Positions 7,117 to 17,081 are shown, counted from the first letter of the stretch. The stretch is DNA of 64,000 nucleotides from JALYYC01 sp039922495 (GCA_039922495.1 JBDTEO010000009.1:1-64000), one strand, 5' to 3'. A program made the numbers and translations. Notes: generated by a model not told the origin, from the sequence alone.

Positions 7117-10100
7117 CTAGACGGCGACGGCGACCTGTCCGAGGCGTTCGATTTCGCCCAGCACCTCGACAAGCCGTTCCTTCCACTGGGGCCCCGCCTG
7201 CCGCATCGAAAGCCGAACCTTGCCGAAGCGGACGTGGAGGATCGACCGGAACTGGGCCTCGAGCCGGCGCGGGTCACCGGCCCAATCGGCCGGCAGTCGC
7301 AGCACCAGCCATTCGCCATCGGTCTCGATCGCGCTCAGCCGCGCCAGCTGAGCGAGGGTCTTCACCCGCAGCGCATAGATGAGGTTGCGGACCGCGGTCG
7401 GTGGCTTGCCAAATCGATCGGCGAGGTTGCGCTCGGCGGCCTCCAGCCCATCCTCGTCCTCGACCGCGGCCAGGTCCTGGTAGACCTGAAGTCGCAACTT
7501 CTCGTCGGGAACGTACTCGCGCGGGAGGAAGTGCTCGATCGGGAGGTCAAGGCTGAGGCCGGTCGGGAGCTCGACGACCTGCCCGCTCTTCTCCGCCTCG
7601 ACCGCCTGCCGGAGCATCGCGTTGTAGAGTTCCAGGCCGACGGCGGCGATGGCCCCGTGCTGCGCGGTCCCCAGGAGGTTGCCGGCCCCTCGAATTTCAA
7701 GGTCCTTGAGGGCCAGCTTGAACCCGGACCCCAGGTCATGGAGCTCCGAGATGACGTCGAGGCGCTTGTCGGCGTTCTCGCTGAAGGATCGCGTCGGGTT
7801 GTAGAGGAAGTACGCATAGGCGCGCTGGCCGGCCCGGCCGACCCGACCGCGGAGCTGGTAGAGCTGGGCCAGCCCCATCCGATGCGCGTCCACGACGACG
7901 ATGGTGTTGGCATTCGCGATGTCGAGGCCCGACTCGATGATCGTCGAACAGACCAGAACATCCGCCTCCGCGTTGATGAACTTCACCATCACGTCAGCCA
8001 GGGTGGTCTCCGGCATCTGGCCATGCCCGACCAGCACGCGCGCGTGCGGCACCAACCGCTTGATTCGCTCCTCGGCCTTGCGGATCGACTGCACCCGGTT
8101 ATAGACGTAAAAGACCTGGCCGCCGCGCTGCAGCTCACGCTGGATGACTTCCTTGATCAGGTCGTCCTCGTCGGCGGTCACAAAGGTCTTGATCGGGAGC
8201 CGCTCCTCCGGCGGGGTCTGGATCACCGATAGGTCGCGGATCCCCGCGAGCGCCATGTGCAAGGTGCGCGGGATCGGCGTCGCCGAGAGGGAGAGGACGT
8301 CGACTGACGCGCGGAGCTGCTTCAGCTTTTCCTTCTGCATGACCCCGAAGCGCTGCTCCTCATCGAGAACGACGAGGCCGAGATCACGAAACTGGACATC
8401 CTTCTGCAGCAGGCGATGGGTGCCGATGACGACGTCGATCTCACCGGTTTGCAGCCGGCGCAAGACGTCGCGGGCCTCGGCGTCACTGCGAAAACGGGAC
8501 AGCATATCGACCTTGACCGGGAAAGGCCGAAAGCGCTCGCTGAACGTCAGGAAGTGCTGTTGGGCGAGGACCGTCGTGGGCACGAGCACGGCCACCTGCT
8601 TGGAATCGGTCACCGCCTTGAAGGCGGCGCGGACGGCGAGCTCGGTCTTGCCGAAGCCGACGTCGCCCGCGAGTAGGCGGTCCATCGGCCGCGAGTCCTC
8701 CATGTCCGCCTTGATCTCGGCCATGACGCGGACCTGGTCGGGGGTTTCGTCGTAGGGAAACGACTCTTCGAGCTCGTGCTGCCAGGGTCCATCCGGCGAG
8801 TAGGCGTGGCCTTCGACCAGCTGGCGCTTCGAGTACAGGTCGAGAAGATCCTTGGCCACTTCCTCGACCGATTCCCGAACCTTCTTCTTCGCGCGATCCC
8901 ATTCCCCCGAACCCAGGCGCTGCAGCCGGGGAGCGGCATCGCCCCCGCCCACGTATTTCTGGACGCGCTCCAGGTGCTCGACCGGGACGTAGAGCTTGTC
9001 CCCCTCGGCGTACTCGAGCTGCATGTACTCGCGCTCCTGTCCGCCGTCTCCCATCAGTCGCATCCCGACGAAGCGACCGATGCCATGGTCGATATGCACG
9101 ATCAGATCACCGGGCTCGAACTCGAGCTTCCAGGTGGCGGACCGGGCGCGGACGACACCGCGACGCACCCGCTGCCGTAGGCCGCCGAAGATGTCCGTGT
9201 CCCCGTAGACATCCAGCTCGGCGGATGGGACCCGGAACCCCTGGGCAACCGGCTGACTGCCCAGCACGATCAGGCCGGGCGTCAGGGCAGTGTGCGACCA
9301 GGTGAGCAGTCCAGCGGCCGGGTACACGTCCCGATCCTCGAGGAGCTCGCGAAGGCGTGCCTCCTGCTGGCTGACGATCAAGATCCGTTGCTTGGATCGC
9401 GTGGCCGTTCGGATCCGCTCAGCGAGCGCGTCCATGCGTCCGGCGTACGCATCCATCGGCTCGAAGCCGAGGTCGAGGGAATCGTCGACCTCCCCATGGA
9501 CGACCTCGAGTGTTCGCCAGCCGGCACCGCGCTCTTGCAGGGTCGTGACCGGAACCAGGCCTGTCCGCAGCCTGGCGGGCAGCTCGCCCCGGTCCACCTC
9601 GACGGCGACCAGGTCGTGCAACTCCTGCTCACGTTGGATTGCCTGCGCGAGGTTGCGCCGGGCATCGATAGCCAGGATCAGGGCCTCGGAGGGGAGATGG
9701 TCGAGCAGCGTCGGCTGTGATGGCTCGAGGTAAGACTGGAAGCCCTCGATGCCGTCGAAGTATGCGCCCGCACGAAGCCGTTCGATGTCCCCGAGCCAAT
9801 CGTCCCGAACTTCGGGCAGGCACCGACTGAAGTCCAGGTCGGACAGGCTCTCTTCCGCCGCCGTCATCGCGCCGGCGGTCAGGATGACCTCCGCGGCCGG
9901 AAGGATGCGGGCGGAAAGCACGCTGCCGACCGAGCCCTGGCTCTCGACCTCGAACTCGCGCAGCGACTCCAGCTCGTCGCCAAAGAACTCCGCGCGCCAG
10001 GGGCGGCGCCGGTCGGGTGGATAGGCGTCGAGGATCCCACCCCGAAGGCTGAACTCGCCTCGCGCCTGGACCAGTGGCTCCCGGCGGTAGCCCAGCGTCG

Positions 10101-10569
10101 ACAGTTTCTGGATCACGTCGTCGAGGCGGTAGCGCTCCCCCGGCTTGAGGTTGAAGCTCCAACCCTGGAGGTCCTCGGACTTCAGGGTCGGCCGCGTCAT
10201 CGCTGTCCACGAACTGAAGCAGACGACTGGTTCCTTCGACGCCAGGGCATCGATCGCCTCGAGGCGGCGCCGGACCGTCTCTTCGTCGGGTGCGAGCCGG
10301 TCGAAGGGCAGCGTCTCTACCGCGGGAAAGACCACCGCGCGCATCCCCTCGCCGAACCACGCGCCCATTTCGGAGAACGCCGCCTCGGGGTCGGCGACCA
10401 GGACCAGCACGGGGCGGCCGGCGCGGCGCGCCAGCCACGGGGCAAAGACCGGGAGGGCACTCGATGGCAGCCCGTGGGCCTGCAACGAGGTCGAGGGCGT
10501 GCTCCACCATGCCTCGAGCCGGCTGCGTGCCGGGAGGCGGTCGAGCAGGTCGAGCAGCGTATCAGCCAT
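7117..10569 (-). CDS. mfd: transcription-repair coupling factor Mfd
   Basis: A 1150-residue Superfamily 2 translocase that removes RNA polymerase stalled at DNA lesions and recruits UvrA. Domains in order: UvrB-like N-terminal homology (residues 1 to about 330, including RGGILDAYPP), RNA-polymerase-interacting CarD-like domain (about 470-560, EPGDLIVHIDHGIGRFVGM), helicase core with GDVGFGKTE Walker A near residue 633, DEEQRFG near 737 and SATPIPRTLHMAL near 762, the translocation motif, and the C-terminal TRCF domain. Length and order match the family. It lies between the glycoside hydrolase and mscL on one strand; it is probably constitutively expressed. Confidence 0.97.
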   Translation of the reverse strand: MADTLLDLLDRLPARSRLEAWWSTPSTSLQAHGLPSSALPVFAPWLARRAGRPVLVLVADPEAAFSEMGAWFGEGMRAVVFPAVETLPFDRLAPDEETVRRRLEAIDALASKEPVVCFSSWTAMTRPTLKSEDLQGWSFNLKPGERYRLDDVIQKLSTLGYRREPLVQARGEFSLRGGILDAYPPDRRRPWRAEFFGDELESLREFEVESQGSVGSVLSARILPAAEVILTAGAMTAAEESLSDLDFSRCLPEVRDDWLGDIERLRAGAYFDGIEGFQSYLEPSQPTLLDHLPSEALILAIDARRNLAQAIQREQELHDLVAVEVDRGELPARLRTGLVPVTTLQERGAGWRTLEVVHGEVDDSLDLGFEPMDAYAGRMDALAERIRTATRSKQRILIVSQQEARLRELLEDRDVYPAAGLLTWSHTALTPGLIVLGSQPVAQGFRVPSAELDVYGDTDIFGGLRQRVRRGVVRARSATWKLEFEPGDLIVHIDHGIGRFVGMRLMGDGGQEREYMQLEYAEGDKLYVPVEHLERVQKYVGGGDAAPRLQRLGSGEWDRAKKKVRESVEEVAKDLLDLYSKRQLVEGHAYSPDGPWQHELEESFPYDETPDQVRVMAEIKADMEDSRPMDRLLAGDVGFGKTELAVRAAFKAVTDSKQVAVLVPTTVLAQQHFLTFSERFRPFPVKVDMLSRFRSDAEARDVLRRLQTGEIDVVIGTHRLLQKDVQFRDLGLVVLDEEQRFGVMQKEKLKQLRASVDVLSLSATPIPRTLHMALAGIRDLSVIQTPPEERLPIKTFVTADEDDLIKEVIQRELQRGGQVFYVYNRVQSIRKAEERIKRLVPHARVLVGHGQMPETTLADVMVKFINAEADVLVCSTIIESGLDIANANTIVVVDAHRMGLAQLYQLRGRVGRAGQRAYAYFLYNPTRSFSENADKRLDVISELHDLGSGFKLALKDLEIRGAGNLLGTAQHGAIAAVGLELYNAMLRQAVEAEKSGQVVELPTGLSLDLPIEHFLPREYVPDEKLRLQVYQDLAAVEDEDGLEAAERNLADRFGKPPTAVRNLIYALRVKTLAQLARLSAIETDGEWLVLRLPADWAGDPRRLEAQFRSILHVRFGKVRLSMRQAGPQWKERLVEVLGEIERLGQVAVAV

Positions 10570-10620
10570 CGGCAGCCATGCAAAAATGCGCCCGCGGCAG
10601 CGAGCCGGGGCGTCTGATCG

Positions 10621-11610
10621 TTAGCTTATCAGCACGCTTTTTAGGACCCTCAACGCACTCGCGGTCCAGCGCGTGTCACCAGACTGCTCCCGCCAGACCC
10701 AGTACTCGCCACCCCAGAGGATCAACGCCTCGACTTCCAGGGCCGTCAATTGGGTGGCCAGGTCGACCATGTCGGCTGGCCGCACGCTCAAGGGATTGTC
10801 GCGGGTCCGCGCGGACGCCTCCCATGGCTCCGCCTGGGCTTCCGTGATCCACAGCCGCTTGCCCTGGTTCCGGGTGATCCGCCGCCAGGCGCGCACGTGA
10901 TCGAGCTGGTCGTCCTCCGCGCGGGCCACCTCCGGCTGCTCTGCGGTCCGCGACCAACCGATGGCCCGGTAAACATCGAGGCCGAGGATGTCATCGCGCC
11001 GCAAGGTGGCGAGCGCCTCGCGTTCCGCCGGCAGATCGAGGCCGAGACGCCGCCTCCATTTCGATTGGAACCGGCTCGACGCGCGATCCATGCCGTCGTT
11101 GAAATGGGCAAAGGCCGTCACCGCGACCGGCCGCGGATCGAGCGACCGCACCAACCGAGCCTCGGCGGCAACCATTCGCCGGCCAATCCACCAGCCCTGG
11201 GGGCCCGAGCGATTGAAGGGCTCGTTTTCGATCTGCCAGGCGGTCAGGCAAGTCCTGACGCGATAGCGAAGCACGACGTCCCGAACGAACGCCAGCGTCG
11301 TTGCGACAAGCGGCCCGCGAGCGAGATCGCTGCCGAACGGCGCATCCGGCACCAGCCGTTGCGGCAGGTAGAACTCTGGCCAGCCCAGCGCCTTCATGCC
11401 GACCGTGAGCAGGACGCGCTGGCCGGTGCGCTCGGCCTCCGCCATCAACCAGTCGAGGTGCTGGTAGCCGAACTCCTCGATCTCGCGCCAGGATGCGGAC
11501 AGGCGGACCAGGTCGAAGCCCATCCCGCGGATCCGGCGGAAGCTCCGCTGGTAATCGAGACCGAGCGATTCCGCGCGCCAGCGGGTGAAGCTCACCCCAA
11601 CGGTGGTCAC
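10621..11610 (-). CDS. glycoside hydrolase-like protein (clan GH-A fold)
   Basis: A 329-residue protein without a signal peptide. It reads as a TIM-barrel glycosidase. An early strand has FDLVRLSASWREIE, the acid/base motif is WQIENEP at about residues 144-150, and a late strand carries WITEAQAEPW at about 254-263, where the Glu would be the nucleophile. A C-terminal LILWGGEYWVWR resembles the last barrel strand. The family within the clan (GH5, GH39, GH42) cannot be fixed, and the substrate is unknown. The start is GTG at 11610, divergent from pth. Downstream it ends 51 bases before mfd. Confidence 0.7.
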   Translation of the reverse strand: MTTVGVSFTRWRAESLGLDYQRSFRRIRGMGFDLVRLSASWREIEEFGYQHLDWLMAEAERTGQRVLLTVGMKALGWPEFYLPQRLVPDAPFGSDLARGPLVATTLAFVRDVVLRYRVRTCLTAWQIENEPFNRSGPQGWWIGRRMVAAEARLVRSLDPRPVAVTAFAHFNDGMDRASSRFQSKWRRRLGLDLPAEREALATLRRDDILGLDVYRAIGWSRTAEQPEVARAEDDQLDHVRAWRRITRNQGKRLWITEAQAEPWEASARTRDNPLSVRPADMVDLATQLTALEVEALILWGGEYWVWREQSGDTRWTASALRVLKSVLIS

Positions 11611-11663
11611 GGCGTTAGCTTATGGCCGGTCGCCATCGGGCCCCATTGGCTACGCTACTCGCG

Positions 11664-12260
11664 ATGTTTCGCCGTAAGCCGTCTCAGCCACCGGCGTCGG
11701 ATCGCTGGCTCATCATCGGCTTGGGGAACCCGGGCCGTGAGTACGAGCAGTCACGCCACAACGCCGGCTTTTTGGTCATCGATGAGCTGGCCAGGCGCCA
11801 CCATGTCCGCGTCGTCGAGCGCGCCGCCAAATCCCTGGTTGGCCGGATGCGCCACGACGATCGGGAGCTGATCCTGGCGAAACCGCAAACGATGATGAAC
11901 CTGTCGGGCCTGGCCGCCAAGGCGCTGCGGGCAAAGTACGACGTCGGGCTCACGCGGCTGGTGGTCATCCATGACGAACTGGATCTCCCCTTTGGACGGA
12001 TTCGGCTGAAGAAGGGCGGCAGCTCGGCAGGCAATCACGGCCTCGATTCGCTGATCGAATCCTTCGGGGTCAAAGACTTCATCCGCCTGCGCGTCGGGGT
12101 CGGCCGCCCGGTCGGCAATGGCGTCGACTACGTGCTCGGGCCATTCACCCAGGCGGAACGCGAGCAAGTTCCCGACATCGTGCACCGCGCTGCCGATGCC
12201 GTCGAACGGCTCACCGATCTCGGGCTCGAGCGGGCGATGACCGACATCAACAACGGCTAA
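11664..12260 (+). CDS. pth: peptidyl-tRNA hydrolase Pth
   Basis: Releases peptides from prematurely dropped peptidyl-tRNA. The protein is 198 residues from the chosen ATG. Conserved elements: LIIGLGNPGREYEQSRHNAGF (catalytic Asn in NPG and His in RHNAG), KPQTMMNLSG, VIHDELDLPFG with the catalytic Asp, and the GSSAGNHGLDSL motif. An upstream in-frame ATG at 11622 would add 14 residues without a clear ribosome site, so I preferred 11664, which puts the catalytic domain close to the start. It is the only plus-strand gene here. Its stop overlaps the stop of the convergent MFS gene by four bases. Confidence 0.93.
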   Translation: MFRRKPSQPPASDRWLIIGLGNPGREYEQSRHNAGFLVIDELARRHHVRVVERAAKSLVGRMRHDDRELILAKPQTMMNLSGLAAKALRAKYDVGLTRLVVIHDELDLPFGRIRLKKGGSSAGNHGLDSLIESFGVKDFIRLRVGVGRPVGNGVDYVLGPFTQAEREQVPDIVHRAADAVERLTDLGLERAMTDINNG

Positions 12261-13462
12261 CCGACGACGCGCCGGCTGACGGTCAGGTAGAGGAAGACGG
12301 CAACGGCCGCGATCGCCGTCAGCGCGCCGCCCAACCAGACTGCCGCCGCCGTACCCCAGACATGGGCCACCGCGCCGGCGAAGAAGTTACCGAGCGGCGT
12401 GACACCGACGAACAGCATCGAGTAGAGGCTCACCATGCGCCCCTGCATGCGGTCAGGCGACCGGACCTGGATGTAGGTGTTCGTCCCAATCGTGTAGACG
12501 GCGAAGGCCCATCCGATGACGACCAGCAGGAGGACCGACCTGCTGAACCCCGGCCCGGTCAGGAAGAGCAGCTCCATGACGCCGAACAGCAGGGCGCCGA
12601 GGACGATGCGTCGTGGATCGAGGAGGTAGGCGCCGGCGACGGTCATCGTCAGGGCACCAATCAGCGACCCGATGCCCTGGGCGGCGAAGAGGTACCCGAG
12701 CGTGTCCGCGTTCGCGTGCAGGACCACCCGGGTAAAGAGCGGCAGGACAAGGTTGAAATTCGCCCCGAAGGTTCCGGCGACGATGAGCAGGGTGAAGAGA
12801 CCGATCAGGGTCGGCGCTCGCCTGACATGTCGCAGCGCCTCTGCCATCAGGGTCAGGGCTCGCTGCGGCGGTCCCGCCGGCAGTGGCCGGCGACGGATCG
12901 TGTACAGGGCGGCCACCACCCCGAGGTAGCTGGCGGCGTTGAGCCAGAAGCAGGCCGCCACCCCGTAGGCGGCGATCGCGAGGCCCCCGATCGCGGGCCC
13001 GATGATCCGGGCGAGGTTGAACGCGGTCGCATTCAAGGCGACCGCACTGGCGAGTTCGCTGCGGCCGACCATCTCCAGGACCGTGGCCTGCCGGGCCGGG
13101 AAGTACAGCGCCTGGTTGATGCCCAGTAACGCGGCGATCAGGTAGAGCAGCGGCAGGTTGATCAGATGGGTCATGGTTAGCACCGCGTAGACCGCGGCGC
13201 CCACCGCCGAAATGACCTGGGTGGCCAGGAGCACGTCGCGATGCACGAAGCGATCTACGAGGGCCCCCGCATACAGGCCGAAGATCAGGATCGGACCGTA
13301 GCTGAAGGCTCCGAACAACGCCAGCGCCAGGGCCGAGTTGTGGGAGAGCTGCAGCACCAGCCAGGCCGCGGCCACCGATTGCATCCAGGTGCCGACGACC
13401 GAGACGGCCTGCCCGATGTAATAGCGACGGAACTCCGCATACTGAAGTGCCGCCGTCTGCAT
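12257..13462 (-). CDS. MFS transporter (MFS_3, EntS-like)
   Basis: A 401-residue permease with 11-12 hydrophobic segments. The N-terminus YAEFRRYYIGQAVSVVGTWMQ and the following loop GALVDRFVHRDVLL are typical of the MFS_3 (enterobactin-exporter-like) family, as is LNATAFNLARIIGPAIGG in the middle. Family members export siderophores, macrolides or other small molecules; no neighbour indicates the substrate. The ATG start at 13462 gives the usual length. It converges on pth with a four-base overlap of the two stop codons, so no room remains for a terminator between them. Confidence 0.87.
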   Translation of the reverse strand: MQTAALQYAEFRRYYIGQAVSVVGTWMQSVAAAWLVLQLSHNSALALALFGAFSYGPILIFGLYAGALVDRFVHRDVLLATQVISAVGAAVYAVLTMTHLINLPLLYLIAALLGINQALYFPARQATVLEMVGRSELASAVALNATAFNLARIIGPAIGGLAIAAYGVAACFWLNAASYLGVVAALYTIRRRPLPAGPPQRALTLMAEALRHVRRAPTLIGLFTLLIVAGTFGANFNLVLPLFTRVVLHANADTLGYLFAAQGIGSLIGALTMTVAGAYLLDPRRIVLGALLFGVMELLFLTGPGFSRSVLLLVVIGWAFAVYTIGTNTYIQVRSPDRMQGRMVSLYSMLFVGVTPLGNFFAGAVAHVWGTAAAVWLGGALTAIAAVAVFLYLTVSRRVVG

Positions 13463-13546
13463 GAACCCGCGACTGCGCGGTTGAGGCGGGGAAAGCGTAG
13501 GTCGAATGCTCGTTAGTGTACGAGTCGGATGGGCGTCCGCCGCTCG

Positions 13547-13975
13547 CTAGGCGATCTGGAAGATGTGCCGGGCGAAAAGGAGGACGCCGACAAGTGCTGT
13601 CCCGACCGCGGCCATCAGCACCGCGGCCGCCGCGACATCCTTGGCGCGGCCAATCATCGGGTGCCGTTCCGGCCACGCGTAATCGATGAGCACCTCAAGC
13701 GCAGTGTTGAAGAGCTCGGCGGCGATGACCACGGCGAAGCAGAGCAGCAGACCAACGAACTCGATCGCCGTGAAATGGAAGAGAAGCGCGGCCAGCAGCA
13801 CGAGGGCAGCCGCAATCAAGTGAAACCGGAGGTTTGCCTGGGAGGATATGGCCCAGGCGAGCCCTCGACCGGCATGTCGGAAGCTGTAGAGGGTGCGGCG
13901 GAGGTCGAGTCGACGGGCACGGGTTCGGTCGCCGATGCGCTCGGCTTCGAATTCGGCGTCGGAACGGCGGGTCAT
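13547..13975 (-). CDS. dgkA: diacylglycerol/undecaprenol kinase (DgkA family)
   Basis: A small integral-membrane lipid kinase of 142 residues. After a basic N-terminal extension comes the amphipathic helix FRHAGRGLAWAISSQANLRFHLIA, then three membrane helices. The catalytic region is visible as ELFNTALEVLIDYA and KDVAAAAVL, where the Glu/Asn/Asp residues hold Mg-ATP. In Gram-positive-type genomes this enzyme phosphorylates undecaprenol for cell-wall precursor recycling. The ATG at 13975 overlaps the ybeY stop by four bases (ATGA), so the pair is translationally coupled, as in many genomes where pgpH, ybeY and dgkA cluster. Confidence 0.92.
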   Translation of the reverse strand: MTRRSDAEFEAERIGDRTRARRLDLRRTLYSFRHAGRGLAWAISSQANLRFHLIAAALVLLAALLFHFTAIEFVGLLLCFAVVIAAELFNTALEVLIDYAWPERHPMIGRAKDVAAAAVLMAAVGTALVGVLLFARHIFQIA

Positions 13976-14433
13976 GGGGCGAGCGCCAGGACCCGCGTGG
14001 TCAAGCCCTGCATCTTTGCCTCATCCTCGGGCTCCGCATGGTCGTGGCCGAGCAGGTGGAGGAATCCGTGCACAGCCAGCAGACGGACCTCGTCGTTCAT
14101 CGAGTGCTTGGCGGCGCGGGCCTGCTCGCGCGCCCGCGGCAGCGAGATGACGATGTCCCCGAGCCAGTGCTCGGTGCCCGGGGGCGCCTGAAACCGTTGG
14201 TCGGACGGTTTCTCCTGCGCGGCGAAGGCGAGGACATCGGTCGGTTCGTCCAGGCCACGGTAGCGGCGGTTGTATTCGCGCAGGTGTTCGTCGCCGGTCA
14301 GGGTGAGTACCGTGACGGTCTCCGCTGGAAGCTCGAGCATCTGGGCACCCGCTTCGAGAACCCGGGTCAGGCCATCCAGATCCACGCCGGAGGCCAGCGA
14401 CGACGGGCCCCATCGGCTCATCTGGATGAGCAC
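13972..14433 (-). CDS. ybeY: endoribonuclease YbeY (16S rRNA maturation)
   Basis: A single-strand-specific zinc endoribonuclease acting in 16S rRNA 3' end processing and ribosome quality control. The protein is 153 residues. The signature HGFLHLLGHDH near residues 121-131 gives the H-x3-H-x5-H zinc site, and the upstream NRRYRGLDEPTDVLAFA and LGDIVIS strands are typical. Length is normal. It sits between a small membrane protein and dgkA, coupled to dgkA by ATGA. Confidence 0.95.
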   Translation of the reverse strand: MLIQMSRWGPSSLASGVDLDGLTRVLEAGAQMLELPAETVTVLTLTGDEHLREYNRRYRGLDEPTDVLAFAAQEKPSDQRFQAPPGTEHWLGDIVISLPRAREQARAAKHSMNDEVRLLAVHGFLHLLGHDHAEPEDEAKMQGLTTRVLALAP

Positions 14434-14452
14434 GTCAGTATGCTACCCGCGA

Positions 14453-14791
14453 TCAGCGCGGCGTGGCGGTTTTCTTCCCGGTTGCGCTCGCGCGGCCCGC
14501 CAGGTAGCGGATCCCGATCAAGCCGGCGGCCAGGGCGATCCACACGAGGAGGACCCAGTCCTGCGGGACGGTGGAGCGCCGGCCGAGATCGGCTGCGAGC
14601 GCGTCGGCCAGGATGAAGCAGCCAATCAGGAGTAGCCCGATCGCCTCCATACGGGTTCGCGTCTGGCTGCTCGGCGCCGAGCGGCCCTGCAGGAAGGAGG
14701 GCAAACGGCCGAAGGCGAGCAAGGCGACCGCCGGCACGATCACGGCGGCGGCAACGACATACGCCAGCACGAGCACGGTATTGGAGAGCAT
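14453..14791 (-). CDS. small integral membrane protein of unknown function
   Basis: 112 residues from the ATG at 14791. Three hydrophobic stretches are visible: about residues 4-26 (LVLAYVVAAAVIVPAVALLAF), 48-66 (AIGLLLIGCFILADALA) and 78-97 (WVLLVWIALAAGLIGIRYL). A basic tail with KKTATP follows. I recognise no family. An upstream in-frame start at 14824 would add 11 residues. It lies between pgpH and ybeY in what is otherwise a conserved order, so it probably belongs to that transcript. Codon usage is like its neighbours, supporting a real gene. Confidence 0.55.
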   Translation of the reverse strand: MLSNTVLVLAYVVAAAVIVPAVALLAFGRLPSFLQGRSAPSSQTRTRMEAIGLLLIGCFILADALAADLGRRSTVPQDWVLLVWIALAAGLIGIRYLAGRASATGKKTATPR

Positions 14792-14855
14792 CAGATCTCT
14801 ATATCGGGCCGCGACGGCGAACATTGCGAGGCGTCACGGCGTCGCGACACCGAAC

Positions 14856-17081
14856 TCAGCTGGTTGGTCGGAGACCGGTCGCCGGCCGTGGCAGCGGGAT
14901 TGTCTTGTCGTCGGCATCCAGGGTGCCATCGTGGCCGCCGAGGGTCGTGTCGACCGCGCCAATCGTCGCCGCCTCCCCCTGCGCGGTTGCCGGGTACTCG
15001 ATCCGCGCGTGGTAGATGCTGACCACCATGTTGGCAAAGGCGTCCTCGATCAGCTTGAGATCGCGGAAGGAGAGCTCGCACTCGTCGAGCTGACCGTCGC
15101 GAGTGAAGCCCTGGATCATCCGATGGACATGCTCGCGGATGCCCTCGGTGCTCCGGTCCCTCAGGGTTCTCGTCGAGGCTTCCACGGTGTCGGCCATCAT
15201 GACGATGGCGGCTTCCTTGCTCCTCGGCCTGGGGCCCGGGTACCGGAAGTCATCCTCGCGCACATCGAGGCCCTGCTCCAGCGCCTGGCGGTAGAAGTAC
15301 TTCTTGACCGTGGTGCCCTGGTGTTGCTGGACGATGTCATTGACGGCGGTCGGAAAGTGGTATTGCTTCAACAGTTCCACGCCCTCGGTGACATGGGCGT
15401 TCAAGATGTCGGAGCTGGTGGTCGGTGAGAGGTTTTCGTGGATATTGCCGATGTCCGCCTGATTCTCCACGAAAAAGTGCGGTCGCCGGATCTTTCCGAT
15501 GTCATGGAAGTAGCATCCGACCCGGGCGAGCACGGCGTTCGCCCCGACCGCTTCGGCGGCCGACTCCGCCAGGTTCGCGGCCACGATGGAATGGTTGTAG
15601 GTTCCGGGTGCGCTCACCATCAGCCGCTTGAGCAATGGGTTGTTCGGCGTCATCAGTTCGAGCAGCTTCATCGGCGTGATTACGCGGGTGATCTCCCCAA
15701 GGTAGGTCAGGGAGCCGGCCGCGATCAGCGCGGCGAGCAGGCCGTTGACCAGGGCGATGGCGCCGATACCGAGCACCTCGTCGACGGACTGATGTCGCTC
15801 GATCGAAGCTAGGGCAACAATGGTGACGAACTGCGCCCCCGCCACCAGGATCCCGGCGGTGATCCACTGCCCGAGCCGCTCCAGCCGATGGACGTAGATC
15901 GCGCCGATCGATCCCCCGAGGAACCCGATCAGGGTGAGATCGAGCACGTTGTCGGCAATGATGCCCGTGAGGAGGCCCACGGCAAGGGCGACGATGATGC
16001 CGAGACCCGTATCCATCAGCGTGGCGACGAGCATCGGCACCGCGGCCATCGGGATGATGTACTGTGCGCGGGGATCGATCGGCACCGCCACCTTGGCGAT
16101 CAGCAGGATCACCAGCATCAGGCCGCCGAGCGTCAAGAGCTGGCGGGGATCATGGACGATCGCGGGCTTGAATTGCATCAGGTAGCCGAGCGCGACGGCG
16201 AAGAGGATGACGACGAGCATGAAGGTGGCGAGGATCCTCGACCAATCGGCCTGCGGCGCGAGCAGCCCGACCGCCTGGGCCTCCTCGAGCTGGAACGGTG
16301 TGACCAGATCGCCGTAACGGATGATGGTCTGCCCCTTGCCGACGGTGACGAAGACCGGCGGCACGGCGTCACTCGCCTGCTGGCGTTTCGAATCGGTCTC
16401 GCCTGGCAAGTAGTTGACCCGCAGGTAGTCACGGGCGAGACTGGCGATCAGCGAGGACGCGGTCGAATCGAGGTGCAGCGCGCCAGCCCGGGTCCGAGCG
16501 GTATCCTGCGCGCTCCGCAGCGTGTCCGGCTTGATCCCGTTGGCCTCAAGCGCCTGGAGGATATCGCCGGCATTCTTGAAGACCGCGGCGACGGTGCCTT
16601 CGTCGGCCTGGAGGAGGTATTGCCGCTGGGCGTCGGAGAGCTGCGACTCGAGGAGGCTCAACCGAGCCACCCGATCGGGACCGGACGAGGAGGACTGCCG
16701 GAGGTCCGCGACCTTGCTGGCCAGCGTGTCCAGCGCCTGCCGCTGTTGGGTCGCCATGGAGCCGTCGAACTGGTCCGGCACCTGTTGCGAGGCCGCCGCG
16801 CGCGCCTCGTCCCGCTTGGTTTGGCTTTCGTAGCGGGCGGAGCGCGGCGCGACGACGTCCTGCGAGGACACGTCCCCCGCCCGAAGGGTCAGCCGGTTGG
16901 GGAGGAAGTTCTGCGCGACGACGAGGGAGATCAAGAGGGCGATCAGCAGCGAGATCGCGGCAGAGCGGACGTAGGGCGGCCAGCGCCGGGTCCCCATCGC
17001 ATGACCAAGACGGAGGTCACGCGCAAAGAGCCGCCCGCGCCGGCGGAGTCGTTCGAGGGCCGCGGAACCCCGCTCTTTCAC
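14856..17081 (-). CDS. 7TM-HD family phosphohydrolase (PgpH/YqfF-like)
   Basis: Likely cyclic-di-AMP phosphodiesterase of the 7TMR-HD family. The protein is 741 residues. A cytosolic N-terminus and one membrane helix (about residues 38-58, ISLLIALLISLVVAQ) are followed by an extracytoplasmic 7TMR-HDED domain rich in Gln/Ala/Arg helices (about 65-280), then seven membrane helices (about 285-480), and a C-terminal HD domain with YFHDIGKIRRPHF near residue 535. An HE pair (IHENLSP) and a further QQHQGT complete the metal site. Family members adjust c-di-AMP and so osmolyte and potassium balance. It lies in the pgpH-ybeY-dgkA order, downstream of rpsU. Confidence 0.9.
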   Translation of the reverse strand: MKERGSAALERLRRRGRLFARDLRLGHAMGTRRWPPYVRSAAISLLIALLISLVVAQNFLPNRLTLRAGDVSSQDVVAPRSARYESQTKRDEARAAASQQVPDQFDGSMATQQRQALDTLASKVADLRQSSSSGPDRVARLSLLESQLSDAQRQYLLQADEGTVAAVFKNAGDILQALEANGIKPDTLRSAQDTARTRAGALHLDSTASSLIASLARDYLRVNYLPGETDSKRQQASDAVPPVFVTVGKGQTIIRYGDLVTPFQLEEAQAVGLLAPQADWSRILATFMLVVILFAVALGYLMQFKPAIVHDPRQLLTLGGLMLVILLIAKVAVPIDPRAQYIIPMAAVPMLVATLMDTGLGIIVALAVGLLTGIIADNVLDLTLIGFLGGSIGAIYVHRLERLGQWITAGILVAGAQFVTIVALASIERHQSVDEVLGIGAIALVNGLLAALIAAGSLTYLGEITRVITPMKLLELMTPNNPLLKRLMVSAPGTYNHSIVAANLAESAAEAVGANAVLARVGCYFHDIGKIRRPHFFVENQADIGNIHENLSPTTSSDILNAHVTEGVELLKQYHFPTAVNDIVQQHQGTTVKKYFYRQALEQGLDVREDDFRYPGPRPRSKEAAIVMMADTVEASTRTLRDRSTEGIREHVHRMIQGFTRDGQLDECELSFRDLKLIEDAFANMVVSIYHARIEYPATAQGEAATIGAVDTTLGGHDGTLDADDKTIPLPRPATGLRPTS